A DNA stretch of 64,000 nt from Nymphaea colorata (lineage: Eukaryota; Streptophyta; Magnoliopsida; Nymphaeales; Nymphaeaceae): assembly GCF_008831285.2 (NCBI RefSeq), contig NC_045144.1, positions 10,333,672 to 10,397,671 on the forward strand, written 5' to 3'. How positions within the stretch are numbered: position 1 is the stretch's first letter; each line of letters begins with the position of its first letter. This document shows positions 45,436-55,400 of the stretch, piece after piece. The position numbers were made by a program, and so were the translations under genes. Under the pieces are notes generated by a model that saw nothing but the letters and a program-made list of their open reading frames with translations, was not told where the DNA came from and searched no databases.

Positions 45436-48400
45436 TGCATCTGCAACCAAAATTTTATGAAAAATGTTGCAGCGTTCTCTGCATCCTGTGGTCATGTGAC
45501 ATAGAGTGTCCAAAAACGTAAATTTTCATTTGTTCTATCATGACATGACTTTACAAGTTTCTGACTTGCAAGGACAATTGCAAGGTATATTCATCTGAAA
45601 ACTTGTGAGCCCCAACCATGTCTATGGGACAGCTATCTGTGGTTTTCATGGTTTTTATTTCCCAATTTTAGGAAGATACATGCACATATGCAAACACTCT
45701 TACATATGAAATCAACAGTCTTAGGGTTTGTTCAAGGGGCACATGTATTCTTTCTGAATGTGGTTTACCTTGGAAATTCTAATTAAATATAATGTTAAAA
45801 GTTGTGAAAGTGCAAGGTCTCTAGTATTTCTCATGCAAAACACAAAGAGAATGTTGATAAATTACAAAAGAAGCCAATGTTGATAGAAATGATTATGTGA
45901 GGCTTTTCTCATTAAATGAAAAATGTCATATTATCACAATTTTTTTTTGTTGATATTTTGTAAATATTTTTTTCTAGATATTGTGTTTTGGAGCTTTTTC
46001 ACTAATAAAACTGCATCATTTTCAAATTTATTTGAGGGCTAACTAAAAAACTTTGAGACATTCATTTACATGTTCTCTTTGAATATCTAGTTGAACATTT
46101 GAAAAAAGAATTAACTGCACAGATGGTATGAATATGAAAAGGCATGATAATCCTATGTCTAGATCAGTTTTTATGAGCTAAGAAAGTAACATTGTTAGTG
46201 TAAAAGTTAAGGTCCTTAGAAAATCTGATTTATACCAAATTTTCATGATGTTCTTAAACGTTGATAATTTGCATTGTTGGAATGATGAAAATTTGCTAGA
46301 AAATGAGTGAACTTGCCAGACGACTCCCAGGCAACAGATAATGTGGACTGCGTCTCTTCAGCACTTGCAAAAATCTTCTAGAAAACGGGTAACCTTGCCA
46401 GATACTCTCACGCGAAATATAAACATGGATTGCACCTCCTATGCATTCATACTTCTAAGCCACTTTTGTCACAAGCCTCACCATGCAGCTATTATCATTA
46501 TATGAAAAGACCTATGACAGTATAAGTTTTTGTTCTTTTTGATATTCAAGTCATATTTTATCTTCCCAAAGTGTTTAGACTGTTGATTGCTAAATCTTTA
46601 TAAAAACAATCTTAAGTACACATCCAGAACTACCCTATTTCTATTCCTTTTAAGGGAAACCGAGCTTCTATAATATGAGCACTTGTCTGCTCTAACTTCC
46701 AAACTGGCAGACCTCATTTTGGATATTTTTGACTTGGATAGTCTTCACATACTGAACTCGAACAATTTGGAGCTATTTAATTGGTATGGAATAAGGAGTA
46801 TTTGGAGCAGGCAGAGTGATACTAGTCATTAGAATACTCTCACAAGTTACCTTTTTGTTGATTGCTTTGTCAAGTTTTACTTGTCACTGAGCTCCTTGAC
46901 TTTTGGAAATTCCAATGTCTTATTTTTTTGCAATTACTACATCATGGTGCAGGAAATTCCATTGAAGAGCTTCCTTCATCAATTTGCAACCTTATCCATC
47001 TAAAGTCTCTTTGCTTAAATAACAACAATTTGAATCAGGTAGACACAATTTTTTTTCTACTACTCTTCTGATCCCTGTGAGTTGTGCCTCATTTTTGCTT
47101 TTGAATCACTTTGATTTTTCATCTTCCTGTGCAATAGTTTGTATTGATGCCATGCCACTGACCAGATTCAATCAGGACTGTTCTGTAGTGTTTGACCCAA
47201 AACTAGAAGATTGGGAAATCACAATATGAAGGCACTCTGTTCCAGTACATGAACAGCCAAAAATTTTGTGAGACACAGCTCCTATGAGAGTTTCTTAGTT
47301 TTTGCAGACTCCCAGTGGATCATGTTTCTGCTTCTTTCAAGCTGCTGGTTGGCATTGGACAGATGTACTTATCATGTTCATCTGTCTCAATAGTTGTGCA
47401 TCTAGCTGTGAAGGATTGATTTAATCTTGAGGGAATGAGACCCAAGCAGCAGTTGGCATAGGGTAGATAATGGTAGATCTTGGCTAAGTGATACCTTCTG
47501 GCTCCATGTTAAAGGGCCAGGCATCTAATGTGTGTCTGGGTCAGTCTATTAAGAGAAGACTCCCATTCTAACCTTAGTCTTATATTCTGTGTCAATTGTT
47601 GCACATAGCCTGTCAATGGAGCTTGCTCCATTGTCCATGATAATGGGCTCAGGTCTAGGTTCAGTGCTATATTGGTCACTCCAAGTTGAAGGTCCAGCAT
47701 CTAATTCTATGTCCATAGGAGTCCAACAGACGACTTATAATCAAAGCTCAAACCTGTATTATATCTCAATTGTTGCAGATATCCCATCAATTGACTTAGT
47801 TTAATCCCCAGATTATCTAAGGAGATGTGCATGAAGTCCATCCACCTGTAGGGGTGGAGATGATGGCAACTCTGAGCCAAGCTGAGGCAGGTCAATCTTG
47901 GCCAGGATAAAGCTCACTCTGCCCAAGCTTGAGTTATGCTTGCCTAGACAAGCTCAAATTTTGCTCAAACTTGGTTCTGCGTAGTTGAAGCAGATTGAAA
48001 CAAAAATAAACTTTAAATGACACCAATTATAACTTGAACTTGTACCCTCCTTCTTGGAAAAAGACAATGGCACCAGTACACGACACAAATTTTCAGCTAA
48101 TGAAGGTGAAAAATGATATACATATGCTCCTTCTGGTAAGCCCAACCGAGTTAAATGAGCTCCACGGTTGCTTAAGCTTGTGTTATTAACTAAAAGTCCA
48201 AATGAGTATCTCATACAGGCTCGAGCTTGACTAGTTTATTCTACAAGTTAAGCTCAAGCAAGTTTAGGTCAGTCAACCCAAGTCAGGTTCAAGCAACTTG
48301 ACTAGTTTGTGCACTATTATGCACTAGGCATGCAAGACTGGCCTCCATTATGCTACTAGCCTACTAAATTTGGGAGGTGGGACCCAGCCTCATGTGACTT

Positions 48401-49411
48401 CTTTATATTGCACATGCATGTAAACATGTACTGACGTGTTCAAGCATGTATACAAACTTAACGCAATGGCCATGCATACTGGTAAGTATGATTCTCAAAG
48501 TACGTATTTCTCCTTGGCTTCAAGACCATAGAGTTTGGTGCCTTGAAACTCCCTTATTTATTTCTTGTCCTAAGTCAAAGTGGTTTTTGTTGTCCTTATA
48601 CTAAGTGTCCTATAAGAGAAGTAATACAGATTTATGTTCCTAAGGCAATACATATTGGACATTCTTTCACTATGCTTTTTTCCATAATATTCGAGGCACA
48701 TGTATTTTCGCAATTATTGTGAAACATCTTTGTTTTTTCGTTTCCTTTCTTAATTGCAATTGATCATGTGTAGGGGATTGAATCACGAGGTGTTCATTGG
48801 AGAAATCCTCATGATCAGGGAAGTTGGAAAAGTAGGAAAGAACATGGAGAATTATTTAGGAAGTAATTCGCTGGATATAGTAAATTGATATAAATGACAC
48901 TTCTAAAAAAATAAAAAATGGAAGTCAGCTAAAAGTGAAGAGGCATGGTAATTGGAGGTTCCCACTGCCAGGAATCAGGACTCCTGATGCTTCCTCTCCT
49001 CAGTTGCTAAGAATCAGGATTCTTGCTTGAGTGGTTATGCTAACTATGGTTGCAGCAGCAATTTTTGCCTTAATATAGGGGATTTGAGCCACAGTCTCCA
49101 ACATATGATCAGGTTGTTCCTTTCCTCTAGTGCAGATACCTCAGAATTTATTGAAAGAATGTAAATCTCTGCAAAATATTTCACTTCATGACAATCCTAT
49201 CTCAATGGAGCAGTTTCAGCAGGTATGTGTTCATGATTTCTATTCTATACTTCTCTTTCTTGTTCTTTCATACTAATGCTGAATCTTTCCCCTGGTTTAG
49301 CTGGAAGGGTTTGAAGACTTTGAATCTCGAAGGAGGAAGAAGTTTGACAAACAGCTTGACTCAAACGTGATGATCAATTCTTCTGGCCTTGATGAGGGCG
49401 TTGACTTGTGA
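23612..49411 (+). CDS. Leucine-rich-repeat protein with lipidation-type N-terminus (At5g07910-like), nine exons
   Basis: Exons: 23612-23710, 26029-26098, 39741-39787, 39909-40017, 40150-40235, 41349-41439, 46953-47038, 49136-49222, 49301-49411. These join to 786 nt, 261 codons plus TGA. All introns are GT-AG and every junction keeps the frame. The protein starts MGCCAS, a candidate myristoylation (Gly2) and palmitoylation (Cys3, Cys4) site. There follow about eight leucine-rich repeats of the Ras-group or LRRC57-like kind (LxxLxLxxNxIxxLPxxI; for example [39 protein letters not shown]). The C-terminus is basic (RRRKKFDKQ) and ends GLDEGVDL. Length, repeat order and both ends match the plant single-copy LRR protein At5g07910 as I remember it. 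The function is not established to my knowledge; a membrane-anchored scaffold is an inference. The oddity is size: 25.8 kb for 786 coding bases, because introns 1, 2, 6 and 7 are filled with insertions. The coding exons show no lesions. Confidence 0.9.
24519..24604 (-). pseudogene. rbcL: Nuclear copy of plastid rbcL, fragment
   Basis: Read on the minus strand this matches the C-terminal part of the Rubisco large subunit: [10 protein letters not shown] is followed by [10 protein letters not shown], where the plastid protein has DDSVLQFGGG...[10 protein letters not shown]. The match stops after GAV. Only about 85 bp remain, with substitutions, so this is an inserted plastid DNA fragment and not a gene. 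Confidence 0.8.
24614..24893 (-). pseudogene. psbA: Nuclear copy of plastid psbA (photosystem II D1), fragment
   Basis: The minus strand reads [20 protein letters not shown] and then [19 protein letters not shown], the region of D1 that normally reads SRSLHFFLAAWP..GIWFTALGISTMAFNLNGF. Similarity continues into the preceding [13 protein letters not shown] and TENES..EG codons up to about 24893. It corresponds to roughly residues 228-300 of D1, interrupted and substituted. The rbcL piece lies about 10 bp away, although the two genes are far apart in plastid genomes, so the insertion is a mosaic. Confidence 0.9.
24895..25310 (+). other. Coding-like stretch of unknown origin in intron 1
   Basis: The plus strand has long open stretches (24774-25085 and 25104-25409) that, with one or two frame changes, read like a single protein. 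It contains [13 protein letters not shown], then [14 protein letters not shown], then [21 protein letters not shown] do not recognise the family. It directly abuts the psbA fragment and could be another organellar piece or a captured nuclear exon. Confidence 0.35.
25311..25409. repeat. Compound (TA)n(TG)n microsatellite
   Basis: This is about 100 bp of alternating TA and TG/GT dinucleotides inside intron 1. Confidence 0.95.
26721..26974 (-). repeat. 3' LTR of the truncated copia element
   Basis: The LTR is bounded by the polypurine tract on the internal side. It begins CATTAACAAG on the minus strand, probably an altered TGTTAACAAG, and ends GATCCTACA. It contains an AATTAAGAGAGTGAGAGA stretch like that in the LTR of the 15-20 kb copia element. 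Confidence 0.7.
26721..27978 (-). mobile_element. Truncated Ty1/copia element, 3' part only
   Basis: On the minus strand, sequence from the reverse transcriptase palm to the 3' LTR survives. It begins at 27978 with [17 protein letters not shown] (YVDD changed to YVND). It continues with [23 protein letters not shown]-type and [15 protein letters not shown] blocks and [20 protein letters not shown] to RNase H remnants around 27050-27370. A polypurine tract (TTGAGGGGGAG on the minus strand, 26975-26985) precedes a 254-bp LTR (26721-26974) ending CCTACA. Everything upstream of the palm motif is missing, and the break coincides exactly with the start of the gypsy LTR. Confidence 0.85.
27979..29545 (-). 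repeat. 3' LTR of the gypsy element, truncated
   Basis: On the minus strand it begins TGTAACGCTCG right after the polypurine tract. It aligns with 35777-37370 of the other LTR and stops abruptly at the GATCCTA near 27979, where copia reverse-transcriptase sequence begins. The counterpart of 34457-35776 is absent. Confidence 0.85.
29590..34201 (-). pseudogene. Ty3/gypsy gag-pol relic with chromodomain
   Basis: Gag (34201-33206, 331 codons) contains a retrotransposon gag core ([34 protein letters not shown]). A frame change leads to a zinc knuckle ([15 protein letters not shown]) and a protease ([12 protein letters not shown]) at 33209-32697. Reverse transcriptase follows at 32648-31542, with [15 protein letters not shown] and [12 protein letters not shown] intact. 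RNase H at 31566-31120 shows [12 protein letters not shown] and [10 protein letters not shown], where the usual Asp is Asn. Integrase at about 30900-30000 has an HHCC region (CLVCQR) and [16 protein letters not shown], but ANREPRFTS replaces the usual SDRDPRFTS, removing a catalytic Asp. A chromodomain at about 29820-29590 ([18 protein letters not shown] to KSTWELEEE) has a TAG in place of a conserved Trp. Several in-frame stops confirm it is inactive. Confidence 0.9.
34310..34332. repeat. (TA)n tract in the gypsy 5' untranslated region
   Basis: About 23 bp of TA dinucleotides lie between the primer site and gag. Confidence 0.9.
34439..34451 (-). promoter_or_regulatory. Primer-binding site of the gypsy element (initiator tRNA-Met)
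   Basis: TGGTATCAGAGCC on the minus strand lies five bases inside the 5' LTR end (GGGGTGTGATA). Confidence 0.85.
34457..37370 (-). repeat. 5' LTR of the gypsy element, 2.9 kb
   Basis: On the minus strand it begins TGTAACGCTCG at 37370 and ends GGGGTGTGATA at 34457. The upper half matches the truncated 3' LTR. The lower end matches bases 1-380 of the window. It contains long open frames on both strands in a purine-strand-biased block (36640-37380) that are best explained by composition. A 35-bp tandem duplication (near 36220-36290) is private to this copy. Confidence 0.85.
39240..39281. repeat. Perfectly placed 17-bp inverted repeat (hairpin)
   Basis: ATACGGACACGATACAC (39240-39256) pairs with GTGTATCGTGCCCGTAT (39265-39281) at 16 of 17 positions around an 8-bp loop. 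It lies in intron 2, about 460 bp before exon 3. Composition resembles small palindromic plant repeats rich in GATACG words. Confidence 0.8.
40338..40426 (+). repeat. GTACGGCCGTAC repeat, copy 1 (intron 5)
   Basis: This 89-bp repeat starts with the perfect 12-bp palindrome GTACGGCCGTAC. It has a CACCCAAGTTTTTTGAAAA middle and a run of GTACCC/GCACCC words, and ends CTATGTGACATAG. A TA/TG microsatellite precedes it. It is the inverted counterpart of 43313-43401. Confidence 0.85.
41015..41097 (+). repeat. GTACGGCCGTAC repeat family, degenerate copy 2 (intron 5)
   Basis: It has the same order of words: CCCTATACC, then CTTTGAAAAT, then GCCCGTACCAACACCCGCA, then CCATGTGAGACATAG. It lacks the perfect palindrome. 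It is also preceded by TA, TG and GA microsatellite tracts. Confidence 0.7.
42183..42256. repeat. (CA)n microsatellite
   Basis: About 70 bp of CA dinucleotides with one interruption, followed by a short TA tract. Confidence 0.95.
43313..43401 (-). repeat. GTACGGCCGTAC repeat, copy 3 (intron 6), inverted relative to copy 1
   Basis: The reverse complement aligns with 40338-40426 end to end without gaps, with about 9 differences in 89 positions by eye. The palindrome end is followed by CA, TATC and TA tracts, mirroring the microsatellite that precedes copy 1. Confidence 0.85.
43402..43481. repeat. Compound CA/TATC/TA microsatellite
   Basis: The (CA)n, (TCTA)n and (TA)n tracts are joined end to end and attached to the GTACGGCCGTAC repeat. 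Confidence 0.95.
43800..43885. repeat. Short minisatellite of about 29-bp units
   Basis: GAGAGGGCACAG and CGAGAGGGCGAGAGA words alternate for about three units. The resulting open frames on both strands are compositional. Confidence 0.7.
45378..45436. repeat. Compound (TA)n(TG)n microsatellite
   Basis: About 60 bp of TA then TG dinucleotides in intron 6. Confidence 0.95.
47512..47805. repeat. Diverged tandem duplication of about 181 bp in intron 7
   Basis: GGCCAGGCATCTAAT...GTCAATTGTTGCACATA (from 47515) recurs as GGTCCAGCATCTAAT...CTCAATTGTTGCAGATA (from 47692). Intermediate words are in the same order with many substitutions. Confidence 0.6.
47835..48310. repeat. AAGCTTGAG/CTCAAGC-rich interspersed repeat in intron 7
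   Basis: The segment opens TAGGGGTGGAGATGATGGC and closes with CAAGTCAGGTTCAAGC words. It is filled with GCTCAAGC and GCTTGAG motifs. This resembles small plant repeats with GGGGTGG starts. Ends are uncertain. Confidence 0.4.
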
Positions 49412-52400
49412 AGCCTCAAAATTCCACATGCATCTTATGCAAGTGAATATCAAAGTGAGTCTTTTAGTTAATAATTTGTTATTGAACTTTTTTTTTGAGT
49501 GACTGCTTATAATGTTTTCATTTGAGTTATAGGTTAAGTGAGGCCAGTGGGTTTTTACTGTCTTATGCAGTCATATAAGTATCACAAGTTTTTTTGTCAT
49601 GTATTGTGACTGTGTGTTATGCTACGTAGTGTAACTATGTGGTTTCTTGATTCAGTCCATCCTTCAGTTTGATAGTACTGTTACTGTTGTGTAACTTACA
49701 ATGCTTTCCAGCATCTTACATTACGATAGAATATAGGGTGTATCTTACTTTGAACACAAAAAAGTGACTTTCTTTTTTAAATTTGAAGTCATATGAATTC
49801 CTTAAGGCTCAAAGTTAAGTTTGTAGAGAAACATTTGTATACATTTTTGAAGTTTAAAAAATAAAATTTACAGCTGATTTAGTGCACCAAAAATTTGGGG
49901 TTCATGGTTCTTCATGTAGGAGCATATTTCTACCCTCCGAAATGAAAAATAAAATATGTTTTATGAAGACTAATTTGTAGAAAATTTAAAGGAGTGAGTT
50001 ATGCACATTAGAACTTATTTATCTGATACTCATTAAAGTACAGTAATTTGAGCTATTAACTTTAATTATATCTACTTAAAAGTGCAGTGTTTGGAGCATA
50101 TACTTGTTATTTTATTATATTTATACAATCCATGGTTTTTCATGGAGAGCAACTTCCCGTTTTCCCATGTTTTATCTTTTTATTGCTTTTTATTGCGAAT
50201 TTTAATATTAAAACAGTAATTTACACTTTGTTAATGCTATGTATCAAACTTTGGACTTAATCAACATTATTTATTTCACACATTTTACAACTCGGTCTTA
50301 GGATAAGATCCAATGCAATTCAGTTTTTTCCTGTGCCTGTCATTGTCAATGTGCGTCTTCACTACAACTTTGCCTAGGACACTATCGTAACTCCAGCTAT
50401 TGGTGGCAGTGGCTCTTATGGTTGACTAACTTAGGCAAGAGTGCTGGTGCTACCGTCAGAACCAAGGCCAAAGTACTGTCAGTGTGCTTTATGATCTTTT
50501 TCTGGTTATGAAACTAAAAGATTGGCTTGTTTTATGGTTCCCGGTTATTTGCTGAGATGTGTAAATGATATTCAGGGGTTTGAGATTTCTCGTGGGGCCT
50601 CGCACAAGGATATCACTGGTTTTAATGTTTTGAAGAATTATGGTGGGGAGTGTGCAGAATCACTTGTTCAATAATTCTTTTATCTTCATCATGCTCCTCA
50701 GTGATCAGTGATCCTAGGCGATGTACATTTAAAGTGGATGATACTAGAAGGTAAACATGCATTTCAGATTGTGTCAAGTTTGCAAATGCTAATCATGTAT
50801 ATTCTTTGTATGGAGGTAGACTTCATTTGGTTTGACATTGAATAAAGCTCCAAGTTAACATTGGATTATTGTCAGATGCATCTCGTTTGCGGAAGTTTTA
50901 GTTGTTCTTCTGCTCTTGTATATAGCTGTTCTTTCATTTGCTTTCAGATTGTACTGTATCTTCTGTATGATTGGTAATAAATGTAGGAAGCAGAACCTCC
51001 GACAGGGTGGGTTCAAAATACGCGATTAGTTTCTGCTTGTGTTCGGCTGTACCATGCGTTGCATTTTCCATTATGGACCAACAATCAGATGACCCTTAAT
51101 GGTACACGATAAGGCCTATGGAAGATGAACTGATCCAACTTCTCCATCTTAAAGGGTGTTCAGGGCACCATCGGTGGAAACTTGTACACCATATGAAACT
51201 GAGTTTTTTCTTTATTTCAATTCATTGCGTGATGAGGACAAGCAGCAACACGTGAAAACCAATAGAGAGAGACTTTCGGATTATCATTTCTTGCTCAGCA
51301 TGGCGTTTCCTGGCCCGTGACCAAGGTGGGGACTGATTGAGGACATTTTCCAGCGACTTTTTCCTAATGTTTTTCGGTGCCCCCATTCCATCGACTTCCG
51401 GCGAACGAAATCGGCGCCTTTGGCGAGCACTTCTTCCTTACGTTGGTTTTGCCCTGAGTTTTTGGTCGCATAAGATTTCCAATGTTGGCCAGCAATGTCT
51501 GCCTCCACAGAGTACTTCATCCCTGTTATGAAAATAAAAAAGAAGAGGCAAGATGCCATTGCCTGGGTAGCATTTCCTGCCATCATCATTCAACAGAGGG
51601 TGGCTGGCTGCAAGCGCAAGTTGCCGCCCTCTGGAGAGAGGCCAGCCACTAGCTTCCAGAAGGAGAAACCACGGCTGCCTTCCGCACCTTCCCTTGTTTT
51701 TTCGCTTATAAACTGTTTAAGATCATTTTAAGCGTAATCGATCGAATCTAAATCTGGTCTTGATTCCATTTGAACCAACCCAATCCAATGAAGCATTGTG
51801 GATATGGTCTTCAAGCCGAATCTGGAATTTTTGATGTTCTGGTTTCTGGTCTGATCGATTTATAATCTAACTTCCTTAACTGGTTCTGGATTATTGGCAT
51901 AGAGAAATAGAACCATTTTGATCCCAAGCCAACGGTTCCAAAATTGAGCAGATCGCTCTGAACTGATCTGGGAGTGGATCTGGCCGGCTCTTCAGGTTTT
52001 GGGATCGGTTTGATGGATTCCAGACCAGCTGCTAATATCTCAGGCCTTTTCGGTCTCATCTGACTTCTGAAGCTGGTTTCTGATGCTTTATGACCGGTTC
52101 ATTGTACTTAATTTAAACCCCTTCCGTCTATAAGTGGACCAGTTCGTAAGGTTATGGAAGTGTTTCCTTGTTTTATCATTCTGGTTTGCAAGGTTTCAAT
52201 GCCAGTCCATAAGGTTTTTCAATTACTTTATTGCTTTCCTCAACCAGTTCATAGCATTTTTCTTACTGGTATACAGACATTTTTAATCAATTTTTGCATG
52301 TTTTTTTTTTCCAATTTTTCATTGTTCTAGGCTTCTTAGTGTTGGTTTTATTTTCTCCGCTCGTAGTTAGTAGAGGGACTCTCGTGCCTACTTTCATATT

Positions 52401-55400
52401 TCCAATAACGTAGAAACATTTCTAAGAAAAAAGGAGCCTGCAAAGTATGAAAGAAACAACTCCCAGGAAATGTGTTCACATATAAAGGTTGTTGGCACTT
52501 GCAAAGTTCTTTTTAACGCTGCTTTTTGTATGAATTTAGTTGATGCACTCTATGTGTTCTATGATATGGGAAAAAGGTCTATGTTTATTTCAAGACGTGA
52601 CAAACTTGGTTTCTAAATTATTTATTTATAAGACTGGTTACAAATGGTTTTGGATGCACCTCTGATATATTCTAAAGGGAGAAAACTTGGTTTCTGTTTG
52701 AGAACTTTTAGCCATTAAAAATGACAACTGATGTCGTAGAATTCAAGATCAGTTGCGTATGCTCTGGTATCGCCGACTGGAACATATATGGAAGGAAATA
52801 ATTCAAAAACATGTAAAGGGAAGGAGACGAAGTTCGTTTATTTTATGGTTTGAGAACCATGTATAGATTGTACAAAGTGCACAAACTAATACAGACAAAA
52901 AATATCAAAGAAAAGTAGTTTTGTACGGAAAACAATCTATACAGGGGTTGTAGACCCTTTCTATATATATACATAAGTGAAAAATATTTGCTACCTATAC
53001 TGATGATTTTTTCAGATATAAGTATTTTTACCTCTTATTTGAAACTTATCATAAAACGCTATAAAAGGAGATAGAAAAGCAAATTGGTAAGATTCTTAGG
53101 ATGATGAGGATAGGTAGAGATGCCAAATTATTTTGTCAAGATGGACAAAAGAAAGAACCATTAGTGTGGTTTCTAAAAGAAGAAAATGTTGCCAAGTAAT
53201 GGTTATATATGTCAAAATGGCGTAGCCAAAAGAACTATATACTTGAAAAAAAAGGGAAAAGTAGTGTCAAATTACTCCACCCTTCCAATAATTCAAGAGA
53301 GTGAAATCCTAAATATGCAGATTTTGCATAAGATTTCTGCTAAAGGTTGTTAAAAAAAACTCCATATAAGCTATGAATAGACAGGTGACTTTCTTTATGG
53401 TAAATGCATATATGAGATCGCCTTCTTGAGGCTAAGTTGTATATATTTCATCGTAAAGTCTAAAAATAGCAAAATAAATAAGGCAGAATTCCTAAAAGAT
53501 GAATATGTTGGAGTTGGTGAATTACAAAAGTTCAAAATCACACTTCCAAATTGACTTTTTCTCAAACAAGGATAAAGAAGGTAGTCTGGTCTACGATGCA
53601 CCACCTCTAAAAAAAAGTTTATTGTGCATAATGCTAGCCAACATGATCAACGTGCTCAAATTCGAAATAAATATCAAATAATGCCCACATGGAGATCCAC
53701 AAGAGTAGGAAAATCTATTAGTCACATAGACTAGTTTCCATTTTTGTCTTGTATATTTGCCTTTACCTTCTATATTCCATTTCAGGTTTATGTTCTGAAA
53801 GTGCTATTTAACGGTACCTCGAGCTGCTCTTATATTTCTTTCTTGCTAGCTAGAAGTCGATGGTGGAAATACGTCAACAATAGTCTCCTCGCCTTCTGGC
53901 ACTGAATTTATTAATCCTTTGTGTTTGATGCCCATCCATGGATATTTTACCAGGAAAAATCAGTTCCTAGAATTGGGTAGGAGAGAATCTTTTTCCACCC
54001 ATTCCATTTTTTTGTGTTTGATAGACACAAAATTTCAAGCGTTTGAAGAGCATGGAAGAAGATCCTGGACAAAATTTTAAATCACTTCTCCCCAACAAAA
54101 CAAACTGTTAACGCCCAATAAGGGAAAACCAAACTCCAACCAATAGAACAGACTGTTTACACCCAATAAGGAAAAGTCAACTCCCAACAAAACATACCAC
54201 TGGCACCCCAGTAATGGAAAACCAGGCTACTCAAATGGTAAAAAAGAAAAACAAAAAAAACGCCCTTCTCACTTTCTCTCTGTCTGTCTGTCTGTCTGTC
54301 TATCTGTCTCTACCATCACAGTCAGCTTGCAACTTGAACAGATATTTTCTTAACGTTTCAAACACAACATTCAAGTTCAGGCTGCATTCAACAAGCAAAT
54401 GGATCGTGGAAAAGAGAGAAACATCCTGCCCATGAAACAAGGAAAAACACCACAAAATAATCTTGCTTTCGTATGAAAAACATTTGAACCTGAAAACGTA
54501 AATGAAACAACGTTTAAGCAATTGAAGTACCCCCTGCGCATTGCTTAGTATCTTGTTTCATGTCTTTAATACAACTTCCAGTAATTTGCGAGAAGAATCG
54601 ACTTAACTTCAATTCCTTGCAGGCATCCTATAAGTGCCACATTCCTTACATGTCAATGTTTCAGAAACTCCCTACACTATATATGACATAAATATGCATC
54701 GTATTGTTGAAAATTATGTAGAAGTAAAAGAAGACATGCATGGTCATAGAAAAATTTGAAGCCACTCTGTCATTTCTCAACATCGTTAAGTAATGCTAAT
54801 ATTTCGAACTGACTTATGAAAGCATTATAAATAAATAAAAACTAAAAACAAAAGTTGTCAACCAATGTCAGGTAGGTTTGACTATGCACACCATTTAAAT
54901 ATACTGATGTATCATCTAATGTATGAATTGTATCATGTTGGGCATGGAAATACAAAGCTAAGCATATTGCATAACTAAACTGAAGTGTCTTATTGATGCA
55001 GTGGGATGGAAGATTCTACTCTAAATCACAATCAACTACATATATTAATGAAATGAAGGTAATAATTAATGTTTGAAATAATCCCCATGGGGGTTGGTGT
55101 AATGGTGGAGGCAGGGGCTGGTAGGCAGCCAGTCTCCCCCCTTTGTCTCAATTTTCCAAGATATCCTTGAAATTTCTAAATCGCCCTTGATTTCACCCGA
55201 AACTAATGTTTGAATAAACTAAAAGGATAAATGACAAAAAAAGAAGCCATATTTTCTTCCAATCGTTTACAGAGCTTACTCGAGTTTTATGGTCAACCTA
55301 GGAAAAGAATAATAAATTAAATGGGTCTACAAGTAAAACTATCCGACAACTTGAAAACTCAGCTGGCTTTGCTATGCTTGCAGTACACCTCCTTTGCCCT

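Larger units (their letters stand above)
41440..46952 (+). other. Intron 6 of the LRR gene, 5.5 kb
   Basis: The donor is GTACTACT and the acceptor GGTGCAG. It contains a (CA)n tract (42183-42250), the inverted GTACGGCCGTAC repeat (43313-43401) with an attached CA/TATC/TA microsatellite (43401-43481), and a short GA-rich minisatellite (43800-43885). A weaker GTACCC-rich segment follows at 44000-44085, a TA/TG tract at 45380-45435 and a diverged 75-85 bp tandem pair near 46290-46450. No protein-coding relic was recognised. Confidence 0.8.

Noticed and set aside
51284-51589. 101-codon minus-strand frame with a hydrophobic MASCLFFFIFITG start that could be a signal peptide
   Set aside because: No recognisable family, overlapping frames on the other strand, and no supporting promoter or exon structure. 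Left as a possibility only.
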